Of a DNA stretch of 64,000 nucleotides, positions 51,262 through 58,549 are shown piece after piece (positions within the stretch are counted from its first letter, which is position 1; each line of letters begins with the position of its first letter). A program made the translations under genes and the position numbers. Source of the stretch: Paenibacillus sp. MAEPY2 (lineage in GTDB: Bacteria > Bacillota > Bacilli > Paenibacillales > Paenibacillaceae); NCBI RefSeq assembly GCF_000499205.1, contig NZ_AWUK01000013.1, positions 186,001 through 250,000 on the forward strand. Reading direction: 5' to 3'. Below the pieces are notes generated by a model that was not told the DNA's origin, searched no databases, and saw only the letters and a list, made by a program, of their open reading frames with translations.

Positions 51262-51826
51262 AAACCAGATGGTCGTAGACCGTCATCAGTTCAGAGGCTG
51301 GTCTGCCTGCATCAGTATCCCGAAGTGCAGACTGGTCTCCGTAACCGATGTGGAATACTCCCAATACCTTTTCCTCACTCGTTAAACCCATCAAATTCAT
51401 AAACACGGGATGCTGTTGATAGTCATTGATCTTCCAGACAGCATTCAAGCCTTGCTCCGCTGCCAGGATGCAAAAACGTTTGCTCCAGGCTTTTGCAGGC
51501 ATTAAATGGTCTTCCCTCGCACTTGAAGGGGCGACGACAACCAGATGTGCCGGGATAGCCTCGGTATATTGATATGTAGCCCAGTCCCCGTAACGGTCTG
51601 CCAAATGTGGTGGATAACTCTGTCTCACCGCCTCCAGATACAGTTGACGTCCTTCACTGGCGAACAACATAAACCGCCAAGGCTCTGAACTCGTCACATA
51701 TAAAGATGGATCTGCTTCATCCAGCAACTGTCTTATAACCGACTGTGGCACGGGCAACGGGCTGAATTCACAAGTTCCTGTACGTTTCTTGCCGCTTGCT
51801 GCATCATGTCTCAAACCGGTAGACAT
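51260..51826 (-). CDS. Nitroreductase-family oxidoreductase
   Basis: The 188-residue flavoprotein has family blocks YVTSSEPWRFMLFASEG (FMN binding near the start of the second strand), LAAEQGLNAVWKINDYQQH and the glycine-rich VLGVFHIGYGD. Its size matches small HxN/YdjA-like nitroreductases that use FMN and NAD(P)H. ATG 51826 has GGGAGGG upstream. It converges on the hydroxylase gene, and the next gene upstream starts 53 bp away. It could reduce flavin for the hydroxylase, but this is not shown by sequence. Confidence 0.85.
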   Translation of the reverse strand: MSTGLRHDAASGKKRTGTCEFSPLPVPQSVIRQLLDEADPSLYVTSSEPWRFMLFASEGRQLYLEAVRQSYPPHLADRYGDWATYQYTEAIPAHLVVVAPSSAREDHLMPAKAWSKRFCILAAEQGLNAVWKINDYQQHPVFMNLMGLTSEEKVLGVFHIGYGDQSALRDTDAGRPASELMTVYDHLV

Positions 51827-51878
51827 GGCTTATCCCTCCCTTGAACTGCACCATATATCACAACATCCTTGTCTTTCT

Positions 51879-52682
51879 TCACATCAACCAGTTTTTTTTC
51901 GGTTCAGTCTCACTTCTCCAACGATCGACCTCTTCATGCACTCTGACTTTGTCCCGAACCGTAAATTGGTCAGATTCCAACTTCTCTGCGCTCGGAATGC
52001 TATCCCGAATCAATCGAATATAATCCATTGAACGGACAAGCGATTGACGTCCAGGGATGTATCGAATCTTACGGCCTTCGAGTAAACAATAGATTTCGAT
52101 CATGCCTGGCAGCTTGCCAAAGGCTTCCCAACAGAACGCGCTCACCATGTGCTGGAATGCCTCAACGACGTTTGGATCATGGACAACCATATATTTTTGA
52201 ATGAGCAGTGAATCCCAGCCCTCTGGCTGCCAAGCTGCCTGAAAGATCATGGACAGATGCATCGACAAGGAAGGAAGCTCTGTTCGCCATTGTTCAAACA
52301 ACATGGTTGGATGCTTCAGATCATCGTTCATGGCAATGGCGAGGGATAATTCATCCGTAATTTTGTTTTTTACATCCCAATAATGAAGTACCGATTCGAA
52401 ACCGGTTGCCTTTCTGGGCCACCACTTTTCGAGCAAATACTGTACAGGCACCTCTTTGCGCACTTCCGGGTCCAAACTGTAAAAAGCATTAACTGCATGG
52501 CTGACTGCATATTGTACACGGTGTCTCCATTGCAGCGGAGAGCGCTGCTCAGCCTCCGGTTCCGGGCGGATGAACCGATGCGGGCTGCGCAGCATCTCTT
52601 CCAATCTGTAATCTTCGAGCAGCCGTACCGGGGTGTCTGGCATTCCCGGCTGCAAAGCTGCCTTAACATTATGTCTTAACAT
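51879..52682 (-). CDS. Hypothetical protein co-transcribed with flavodoxin
   Basis: I do not recognise this 267-residue protein. It is helical by eye, with no signal or membrane segment. There are Arg/Trp-rich stretches such as EQRSPLQWRHRVQYAVSHAV and VQYLLEKWWPRKATGFES, and a C-terminal KVRVHEEVDRWRSETEPK. ATG 52682 lies only six bases after the flavodoxin stop, so it shares the iron-controlled mRNA. A role in metal, flavin or siderophore metabolism is a reasonable guess from this context. Confidence 0.7.
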   Translation of the reverse strand: MLRHNVKAALQPGMPDTPVRLLEDYRLEEMLRSPHRFIRPEPEAEQRSPLQWRHRVQYAVSHAVNAFYSLDPEVRKEVPVQYLLEKWWPRKATGFESVLHYWDVKNKITDELSLAIAMNDDLKHPTMLFEQWRTELPSLSMHLSMIFQAAWQPEGWDSLLIQKYMVVHDPNVVEAFQHMVSAFCWEAFGKLPGMIEIYCLLEGRKIRYIPGRQSLVRSMDYIRLIRDSIPSAEKLESDQFTVRDKVRVHEEVDRWRSETEPKKNWLM

Positions 52683-52688
52683 AAGTTA

Positions 52689-53141
52689 TTAGGACACCTG
52701 TAATCCGGCAGCAGCAAACCGTTTACCGAAATCACGGCACGTATCCTTCTCCTGCTCCATCGGACTGTATTCAATCTTCAGCATGTCTGGAGATACCTCC
52801 GCCCCACGTTCCACCAGCTTCGCAGCCGCGAGATCAACGGCGCCGCAGTACTGCTCATAAGAAGTATCTCCGCTTCCGAACACCGCAGCTCGTTTGCCAC
52901 TCAGATCGAGCTCATCCAGATCTTCGTAAAAATCGAGGAATTCATCCGGCAGTTCACCGTCTCCCCACGTGTATACCCCAATGAGAAACCCATCATAATC
53001 AAGCACATCAGATGCATTGCAATCCGTGACGGACTTGAGATCCACTTCATGCCCACCTTGTTTAATTCCTTCTACAATCAGTTCCGCAATCTCTTCCGTA
53101 TTTCCAGTCATACTTGCATAAGCCACTAACAATTTAGCCAT
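52689..53141 (-). CDS. Flavodoxin
   Basis: The 150-residue electron carrier binds FMN through the phosphate loop SMTGNTEEIAEL (10-21). It has the flavodoxin blocks YDGFLIGVYTWGDGELPDEF (isoalloxazine contact Trp/Tyr) and AVFGSGDTSYEQYCGAVD. It replaces ferredoxin when iron is short, and could feed oxygenases. ATG 53141 follows a GAGGGA site. A perfect Fur box lies 78 bp upstream. It is followed by a gene of unknown function in the same operon. Confidence 0.95.
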   Translation of the reverse strand: MAKLLVAYASMTGNTEEIAELIVEGIKQGGHEVDLKSVTDCNASDVLDYDGFLIGVYTWGDGELPDEFLDFYEDLDELDLSGKRAAVFGSGDTSYEQYCGAVDLAAAKLVERGAEVSPDMLKIEYSPMEQEKDTCRDFGKRFAAAGLQVS

Positions 53142-53218
53142 CTATTTTCCCTCACTTTTTATTGATCATGTCATATTGTCCCTGAAGAAGTAACATTTGA
53201 ATGTATCAAAATCATATG

Positions 53219-53233
53219 TGATAATGATTATCA
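53219..53233. promoter_or_regulatory. Fur box of the flavodoxin operon
   Basis: TGATAATGATTATCA is a perfect 7-1-7 Fur site 78 bp before the flavodoxin ATG. The 370-bp gap to the methyltransferase gene holds no other clear feature; an 81-residue open frame there lacks support. Confidence 0.9.
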
Positions 53234-53511
53234 TTGTCAAATTAAATTTTCACTCGCATTCCATTTCAGTATATGGTGATGAACCCTAATCAACACCATG
53301 AAAAGCACTTTGACTTCGTTAGGCCAAGCGTTTTTGATCAACTATTATAAAAAATCATTTTATGAACAGATTTATTATATTCCAGTTATGAAAGTGCAGC
53401 ATGAGGTGATCATCTTTCCACAATGGGTTTCCGCCCACCGTAACTGGCGTACAGGCCCTTTTTTGTTGTACAATAGTATCCAAATGACTTTTGAAGGATG
53501 GATAAATACTT

Positions 53512-54375
53512 ATGTACGTAGCAAAGAACTGGAAGGACTATGAAGTAATCGATACAGGAGGCGGCGAAAAGCTGGAGCGTTGGGGTGATGTGATTTTGCG
53601 CAGACCTGATCCACAGATCATTTGGCCCCTTGAAAAAGAAACCAATGAATGGCGCCAGGTGCACGGCCATTATCACCGCAGTTCTTCAGGAGGCGGCAGC
53701 TGGGATATGAAAAAACCGATCCCGGAACGCTGGACCATCGGATACGAGAACCTGAAATTTCACATTAAACCAACCAGCTTCAAGCATACCGGTCTGTTCC
53801 CTGAGCAAGCGGCCAACTGGAGCTGGATGATGGATAAAATCGCCGGAGCAGGCCGTCCCATCTCTGTACTCAACCTGTTTGCATATACAGGCGGTGCTAC
53901 AGTTGCAGCTGCTTATGCTGGAGCTTCAGTAGTACACGTAGATGCAGCCAAAGGCATGGTGCAGTGGGCGAAAGAAAATGTTCAATTATCCGGACTTGCA
54001 GATCGCCCTGTTCGTTTCATCACAGATGATGTATTCAAATTCGTGCAGCGCGAACAACGCCGTGGCAATCGGTACGACGCGATTATTATGGACCCGCCTT
54101 CCTATGGCCGAGGCCCTAACGGGGAAACATGGAAGCTGGAAGAAAACCTCTATCCTTTCCTGAAATCGTGTATGGAAATTTTGTCGGATAACCCATTATT
54201 CATGCTGGTCAACTCCTATACAACCGGTATCTCCTCCACCGTTCTGCGCAACATGCTGACAATGACGATGTCTGCCCAGTACGGCGGTCAAATTACCGCA
54301 GGCGAGATTGGTCTTCCAATTACCCGTAGTGGTCTGGATCTGCCTTGTGGCATCTTGGGCCGCTGGGAGTCCTGA
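53512..54375 (+). CDS. RlmI/RlmK-like class I SAM-dependent methyltransferase
   Basis: The 287-residue enzyme has a SAM-binding domain with NLFAYTGG (121-128), HVDAAKGMVQWAKEN, FITDDVFKF and the catalytic IIMDPPSYGRGPNGE (about 192-206). The DPPSYGRG pattern matches the 23S rRNA cytosine methyltransferase-like group, but the N-terminal PUA domain is replaced by a short strand-rich region. The start is ATG 53512 with a weak GGATGG site. The pseudouridine synthase gene follows two bases after its stop, so both may act on rRNA. The exact target base is unknown. Confidence 0.85.
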   Translation: MYVAKNWKDYEVIDTGGGEKLERWGDVILRRPDPQIIWPLEKETNEWRQVHGHYHRSSSGGGSWDMKKPIPERWTIGYENLKFHIKPTSFKHTGLFPEQAANWSWMMDKIAGAGRPISVLNLFAYTGGATVAAAYAGASVVHVDAAKGMVQWAKENVQLSGLADRPVRFITDDVFKFVQREQRRGNRYDAIIMDPPSYGRGPNGETWKLEENLYPFLKSCMEILSDNPLFMLVNSYTTGISSTVLRNMLTMTMSAQYGGQITAGEIGLPITRSGLDLPCGILGRWES

Positions 54376-54377
54376 TC

Positions 54378-55109
54378 ATGTCCGAACATTTGCAAGGAAC
54401 CGGTGATATTCCGATTCTGTTTGAGGACAATCACCTGTTAGGCATTACGAAGCCGGTCAATGTTCCTACCCAGGAAGATGCATCAGGTGATCCGGATTTG
54501 CTTACACTGCTGAAACAGGATTTGAAAGAACGGTATAACAAACCTGGCAACGTTTATCTCGGACTGGTGCATCGTCTTGACCGCCCCGTTGGTGGTGCGA
54601 TGATTTTTGCCAAAACATCGAAGGCAGCTTCAAGATTATCCGAGACGGTTCGCGGACGTCATTTCCGCAAAATATATGCGACTGTTGTACATGGCAAACT
54701 GCCTGCACAGCAAGGGACGTTAAAACACACCCTGCTAAAAGATGCGCGTACGAATACCGTCACCGTTGTACCTCAGGGTACAGCCGGCGGTAAAGACGCC
54801 GTTTTGGATTACCGAGTCATTGGCGAAACCGATCGCTATAGTCTGGTTCATATCGAACTGCACACTGGCAGATCCCATCAGATTCGGGTTCAAATGAAAG
54901 AAATCGGCTGCCCGCTATTCGGAGATCAGAAGTACGGTGCAAGTGTGAATAAGCCCGGACAACAAATCGCTCTCTGGTCTGCCATTGCAGCTTTTCCTCA
55001 CCCCGTAACGAAGGAAGAAATTGTCCTACAGTCCCTGCCTCCCCGTGAATTCCCATGGGCAGAGTGGCCGGCTGCTGTGTATGATAAAGCATTTAAAGCG
55101 GAACATTAA
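54378..55109 (+). CDS. RluA-family pseudouridine synthase
   Basis: The 243-residue enzyme converts uridine to pseudouridine in rRNA or tRNA. The catalytic Asp68 lies in HRLDRPVGGAMIFAKT (65-80), and the family also shows FEDNHLLGITKPVNVP near residue 15 and HTGRSHQIRVQMKEIGCPLF near residue 170. There is no S4 domain, so it is a short RluA-type protein. ATG 54378 follows GGGAG in the end of the methyltransferase gene; the frame opens earlier at 54345, but residues there are not conserved. Terminator at 55160. Confidence 0.92.
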   Translation: MSEHLQGTGDIPILFEDNHLLGITKPVNVPTQEDASGDPDLLTLLKQDLKERYNKPGNVYLGLVHRLDRPVGGAMIFAKTSKAASRLSETVRGRHFRKIYATVVHGKLPAQQGTLKHTLLKDARTNTVTVVPQGTAGGKDAVLDYRVIGETDRYSLVHIELHTGRSHQIRVQMKEIGCPLFGDQKYGASVNKPGQQIALWSAIAAFPHPVTKEEIVLQSLPPREFPWAEWPAAVYDKAFKAEH

Positions 55110-55159
55110 TTTTTAAATTAATAATAATCGTCCACAGGATCAGGTCAACTTCTAACCGT

Positions 55160-55207
55160 AAACCGTGTCATCCAGATTCATATCTGAGTGACACGGTTTT
55201 TTTACTC
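55160..55207 (+). terminator. Rho-independent terminator after the pseudouridine synthase gene
   Basis: AAACCGTGTCA pairs with TGACACGGTTT around an AGAT/ATCT inner stem. Seven or more T's follow. Confidence 0.9.
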
Positions 55208-55231
55208 AAATGGAAAGGATGACCCATTATA

Positions 55232-55576
55232 ATGACACCGTTTACGAAACAGGTCGTTGCCATCATCTCAGCAATTCCTGAGGGAAAAGTCATGACCTAT
55301 GGGCAGATTGCCGCTCATGCAGGCAGCCCAAGAGCTGCCAGACAGGTTGTACGCATTCTGCACTCCATGAGCCGGAAAGAGCGTCTTCCCTGGCACCGCG
55401 TCGTCAACGCCAAAGGTCTAATCTCCATTCCAGACGAGCATTCGAGGCTGATGCAGGAGACGGAGCTCGTTAGTGAGGGCGTTGAATTTCAGATGGATGG
55501 GAGCATCGATCTCAGACTCTTCGGGCATGATCCTGGTCCTGCCTTCCTGCTTGATCCATCGACTGATGAAAAATAA
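55232..55576 (+). CDS. Alkyltransferase-like protein (ATL, MGMT fold without the cysteine)
   Basis: The 114-residue protein has the DNA-binding fold of O6-alkylguanine transferases: EGKVMTYGQIAAHAG (17-31) and the Arg-finger helix RAARQVVRILHS. The active-site motif reads PWHRV (Trp54) instead of PCHRV, so it cannot accept the alkyl group. Such ATL proteins bind O6-alkylguanine and hand it to nucleotide excision repair. ATG 55232 follows GGAAAGGA. The gene is a single unit between two terminators. Normal length for an ATL. Confidence 0.93.
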   Translation: MTPFTKQVVAIISAIPEGKVMTYGQIAAHAGSPRAARQVVRILHSMSRKERLPWHRVVNAKGLISIPDEHSRLMQETELVSEGVEFQMDGSIDLRLFGHDPGPAFLLDPSTDEK

Positions 55577-55595
55577 AGTCAAAACAAGGCATAAC

Positions 55596-55640
55596 AAAAA
55601 AGAGAGTTCAAGCAGTATGATCTGCCTGAACTCTCTTTTG
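55596..55640. terminator. Bidirectional terminator
   Basis: AAAAGAGAGTTCA pairs with TGAACTCTCTTTT with an inner GCAG/CTGC stem. It serves the ATL gene and the convergent exporter gene. Confidence 0.88.
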
Positions 55641-55690
55641 GTATATTTAAAGTCTTTATGGAATGAATAATAACAGTCATCTACGTAGAT

Positions 55691-57202
55691 TTAAGCTGTA
55701 GCATTCACTTTTTGCTGCTCCGTTGTGACTGGTTCAGTAGCCGGTTTGGTTTTACGGATAAAGAACGCCAGCAGCAGAGCTACGACAGTCATCGCAGTCG
55801 CTACGACAAACGCATAGTTTACACCGTAGATTGTTGCATCTGCGGTAGCACGCATCATTGCAGCCTTATCATCTGCAGCAATTTGGCCCGTAGCCAGAGT
55901 ATCTGCCAGATGAGATTTCAGCTTGCTGCTCATAATTGTAACGAGAATCGCTGTACCAATGGCACCCGCAACTGTACGCAGTGTGTTGGACATCGCTGTA
56001 CCATGCGCGTTCAGTCGCTGTGGCAGCTGATTCAGGCCCGCCGTTTGAATTGGCATCATCAACATCGACATACCGAACATACGAGCTGTGTAGATAAACA
56101 TCATATAACCATACGTTGTATCGATCGACAAACGGCTAAGTCCCCAAGTGGTGATGGCCGTAATCGCAAGACCGGCAACGGACAACCACCGTGCTCCGAC
56201 TTTATCGAAGATGCGGCCTGTGATTGGAGACATAATCCCCATCAGGATCGCGCCCGGCATCATCAGCAAACCAGATTCAATCGGTGAGAATCCACGAATA
56301 TTTTGCAGGAAAATCGGAAGCAGAATCATACCTGCAAACATCGCCATCGTTACGAGCATATTAATGATCGTTGTTAATGTGTACATGTTGTATTTGAAAA
56401 TGCGGAACTCCAAAAGCGGATGATCGGTCGTCATCTGTCTAATAACGAACAGGATCAGAGATACAGCCCCGACAATCAGACAAGCAATAACGATGGCACT
56501 GCCCCATCCGTCTGTACCTGCATCACTGAAGCCGTACAATAAGCTACCAAAACCGAGTGTAGAAAGGATAACGCCTGGATAATCCAGTTTAGGTTTGGAT
56601 TGACGTGTTACGTTTTTGACAAAAGCAATACCGATTCCCGTCGCAATGATAGAGAATGGCAAAATGATATAGAACAACAGTCTCCAAGAATAATGCTCAA
56701 CCACATAACCCGACAGTGTCGGTCCAATGGCTGGGGCCAGAATCATCGCGATCCCCATCGTACCCATGGCCTGACCACGCTTCTCAATTGGGAAAATCGT
56801 CAAGAATACAACGGTCATCAGAGGCATCAGGATACCTGCACCCGCCGCTTGAATAACACGACCTACCATCAGGATACCAAAGGTCGGACTTAAACCACAG
56901 ACCAAGGTTCCTAATGTAAATAGCGTCATGGCTGTAATAAAAATTTGACGTGTCGAGAATTTGGCGATCAGATACGCCGTAACCGGAATCAACACACCAT
57001 TGACGAGCATATAGCCTGTTGTCAGCCATTGGGCTTTGTTCGCTCCGATGCCGAGGTCTTCCATGATCTTAGGAAGAGCTACGTTCATCAACGTTTGATT
57101 CAGGAAGGCGACGAATGCACCGATTAACAATGCGGCCACAATCGGGCCTTTCTTAATGTTGTCCATCGCGGAGGATGGCGCTGCTGCTGCAGTAGTACTC
57201 AT
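55691..57202 (-). CDS. DHA2-family (EmrB/QacA) drug exporter
   Basis: The 503-residue exporter has about 14 membrane segments and the DHA2 family signs: ALLIGAFVAFLNQTLMNVAL at segment 1, ITAYLIAKFSTRQIFITAM-like motif A (NGVLIPVTAYLIAKFSTRQI), LVMVGRVIQAAGAGILMPL and the GPTLSGYVVEH loop. It exports lipophilic drugs by proton antiport. The start ATG 57202 overlaps the MarR stop by four bases (ATGA), so both are one transcript. A perfect palindrome upstream of the MarR gene should control them. Confidence 0.92.
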   Translation of the reverse strand: MSTTAAAAPSSAMDNIKKGPIVAALLIGAFVAFLNQTLMNVALPKIMEDLGIGANKAQWLTTGYMLVNGVLIPVTAYLIAKFSTRQIFITAMTLFTLGTLVCGLSPTFGILMVGRVIQAAGAGILMPLMTVVFLTIFPIEKRGQAMGTMGIAMILAPAIGPTLSGYVVEHYSWRLLFYIILPFSIIATGIGIAFVKNVTRQSKPKLDYPGVILSTLGFGSLLYGFSDAGTDGWGSAIVIACLIVGAVSLILFVIRQMTTDHPLLEFRIFKYNMYTLTTIINMLVTMAMFAGMILLPIFLQNIRGFSPIESGLLMMPGAILMGIMSPITGRIFDKVGARWLSVAGLAITAITTWGLSRLSIDTTYGYMMFIYTARMFGMSMLMMPIQTAGLNQLPQRLNAHGTAMSNTLRTVAGAIGTAILVTIMSSKLKSHLADTLATGQIAADDKAAMMRATADATIYGVNYAFVVATAMTVVALLLAFFIRKTKPATEPVTTEQQKVNATA

Positions 57203-57645
57203 TGGTTGTTCATCTCTCTTCCTTCTAACTTTTCAATCATTTGATTATGAATTCTTAGCAGGTGCTCAAGGTCTTCCTTCGGGATATCCAGAATGGGTGA
57301 CACTCGCTCCATCCACAAACGGTGTGTTTCCTGCTGGGCCTGCTCCCCTTTATCCGTAATCTGTAGCTTTACGGATCGGCGGTCCGAGTCCGAACGTGTT
57401 CGAACTATGTACTCACCCTTAACCAGACGTTCCACCACAGCGCTCATGGAGCTGCTGCCCATATGACAGAGATCAGCCACTTCATTGATACCGATTGAAG
57501 GACGCTCCTTCAATATGGATAACACCATAAATTGAATCGAAGTGAGCTCGATTTCCTTGTTTTCATTCCAGAATGCCCGGAAGAGCATTTGATTGACCTG
57601 CCGAAACGAATTAATAATGTAGAATACTTCGTATGTGTCAGACAT
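57199..57645 (-). CDS. MarR-family repressor of the exporter operon
   Basis: The 148-residue regulator has a winged helix-turn-helix (about 45-105): IQFMVLSILKERPSIGINEV, DLCHMGSSSMSAVVERLVKG, and wing RTRSDSDRRSVKLQIT, with dimer helices on both sides. ATG 57645 follows AAGGGTG; the frame opens earlier at 57687, but those residues cross the promoter. It overlaps the exporter gene by four bases. The 9-2-9 palindrome 29 bp upstream is its expected operator, giving autorepression relieved by a ligand. Confidence 0.92.
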   Translation of the reverse strand: MSDTYEVFYIINSFRQVNQMLFRAFWNENKEIELTSIQFMVLSILKERPSIGINEVADLCHMGSSSMSAVVERLVKGEYIVRTRSDSDRRSVKLQITDKGEQAQQETHRLWMERVSPILDIPKEDLEHLLRIHNQMIEKLEGREMNNQ

Positions 57646-57674
57646 TAATTCACCCTTTTTACTTATGGAATATA

Positions 57675-57694
57675 ATATTTCGTACACGAAATAT
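57675..57694. promoter_or_regulatory. Perfect 9-2-9 palindromic operator
   Basis: ATATTTCGT (57675-57683) and ACGAAATAT (57686-57694) are exact inverted repeats with a 2-bp spacer. They lie 29 bp before the MarR gene, at the expected place for a MarR dimer site. Confidence 0.85.
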
Positions 57695-57812
57695 CAGGGG
57701 AACAATTACTTATTATAACAAAAAAAATTACATAGTCAACTCTTTACATATAAAATTCTATAAATTATTCTTAGTCATTCAAAGTAGGCAAAACTCTTAA
57801 TATACACATCAA

Positions 57813-57868
57813 TAAAAAATAACCATAGCGCTCCTGCATTTTCAGCAAGAGTTCCATGGTTACTATTA
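57813..57868 (-). terminator. Rho-independent terminator after the second MarR gene
   Basis: AATAGTAACCATGG pairs with CCATAGCGC-region bases (ACCAT/ATGGT core) with an inner GCTGAAAATGC hairpin. TTTTTTAT follows on the minus strand. Confidence 0.75.
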
Positions 57869-57882
57869 TTGGTCCATCGTCA

Positions 57883-58320
57883 TTATGATGTGGACAAGGC
57901 ATGCTCTTTTGTTTTTGGTGTTGTCATTTTGCCTAATAGATAAACCAGCAACTGCTGGTTATGCATTGAAATATTGCTGAGAACCGAATTCATAAATTCA
58001 TTACGGATCGTGATCCCCCGTTCGGTCTCCATGCGTCCCTTATCGGACAGGGATACCCATACGATTCTTCGATCCTGATTATCGCGTTCCCTGCGAATCA
58101 GACCGTTTTTCTCCATACGATCCAACAACATTGTTACTGCTGCGGGTGTTGTAGCCAGAAAAGGAATGAGATCGGATGGTTTCATCTTCTCGTGATCCTC
58201 AAGAACCTCCAGTACGGCCAGCTGCGCCTCTGTTAAAGACGGTGCCAGCTCATGATCCATATGCAGCTTGTAGTCCTTGGTCAGCCTCGACCAGCACTTG
58301 GCAAAATCGGAATTATACAT
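57883..58320 (-). CDS. MarR-family transcriptional regulator
   Basis: The 145-residue protein has a winged helix-turn-helix: EAQLAVLEVLEDHEKMKPSD, LIPFLATTPAAVTMLLDRME and wing RRERDNQDRRIVWVSLSDKG. ATG 58320 has GAGGAG ten bases upstream; the frame extends to 58353 without a better site. It has its own terminator and lies 167 bp after the topoisomerase genes on the same strand. No exporter or enzyme gene lies beside it, so the target is unknown. Confidence 0.88.
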   Translation of the reverse strand: MYNSDFAKCWSRLTKDYKLHMDHELAPSLTEAQLAVLEVLEDHEKMKPSDLIPFLATTPAAVTMLLDRMEKNGLIRRERDNQDRRIVWVSLSDKGRMETERGITIRNEFMNSVLSNISMHNQQLLVYLLGKMTTPKTKEHALSTS

Positions 58321-58487
58321 CTTGCATCGCTCCTCTCTGCAACCGGTTATCACTTCACCTGCTTAAGTTTTCGCCCTTCAAAGCCGCATTCCTGCTGCCT
58401 TTTTTCAATTTCCCAGCGATCGACCGTAATCGACGAAGGTTGTTAAACTTCGCATGGAGGTTCTCTTTTAATCCGCGTCCGAACAAC

Positions 58488-58540
58488 AAAATAAGACTCT
58501 TCGCATGACAGGTTTCCCTGCTCTGCAAAGAGTCTTATTT
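58488..58540 (-). terminator. Terminator of the parE-parC operon
   Basis: AAATAAGACTCTT pairs with AAGAGTCTTATTT with a 26-base loop, followed on the minus strand by TGTTG. It lies right after the parC stop. Confidence 0.8.
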
Positions 58541-58549
58541 GAATCCTTA

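Noticed and set aside
53298..53543. An 81-codon frame before the methyltransferase gene
   Set aside because: It lacks a ribosome site, overlaps the methyltransferase start and has no recognisable motif.
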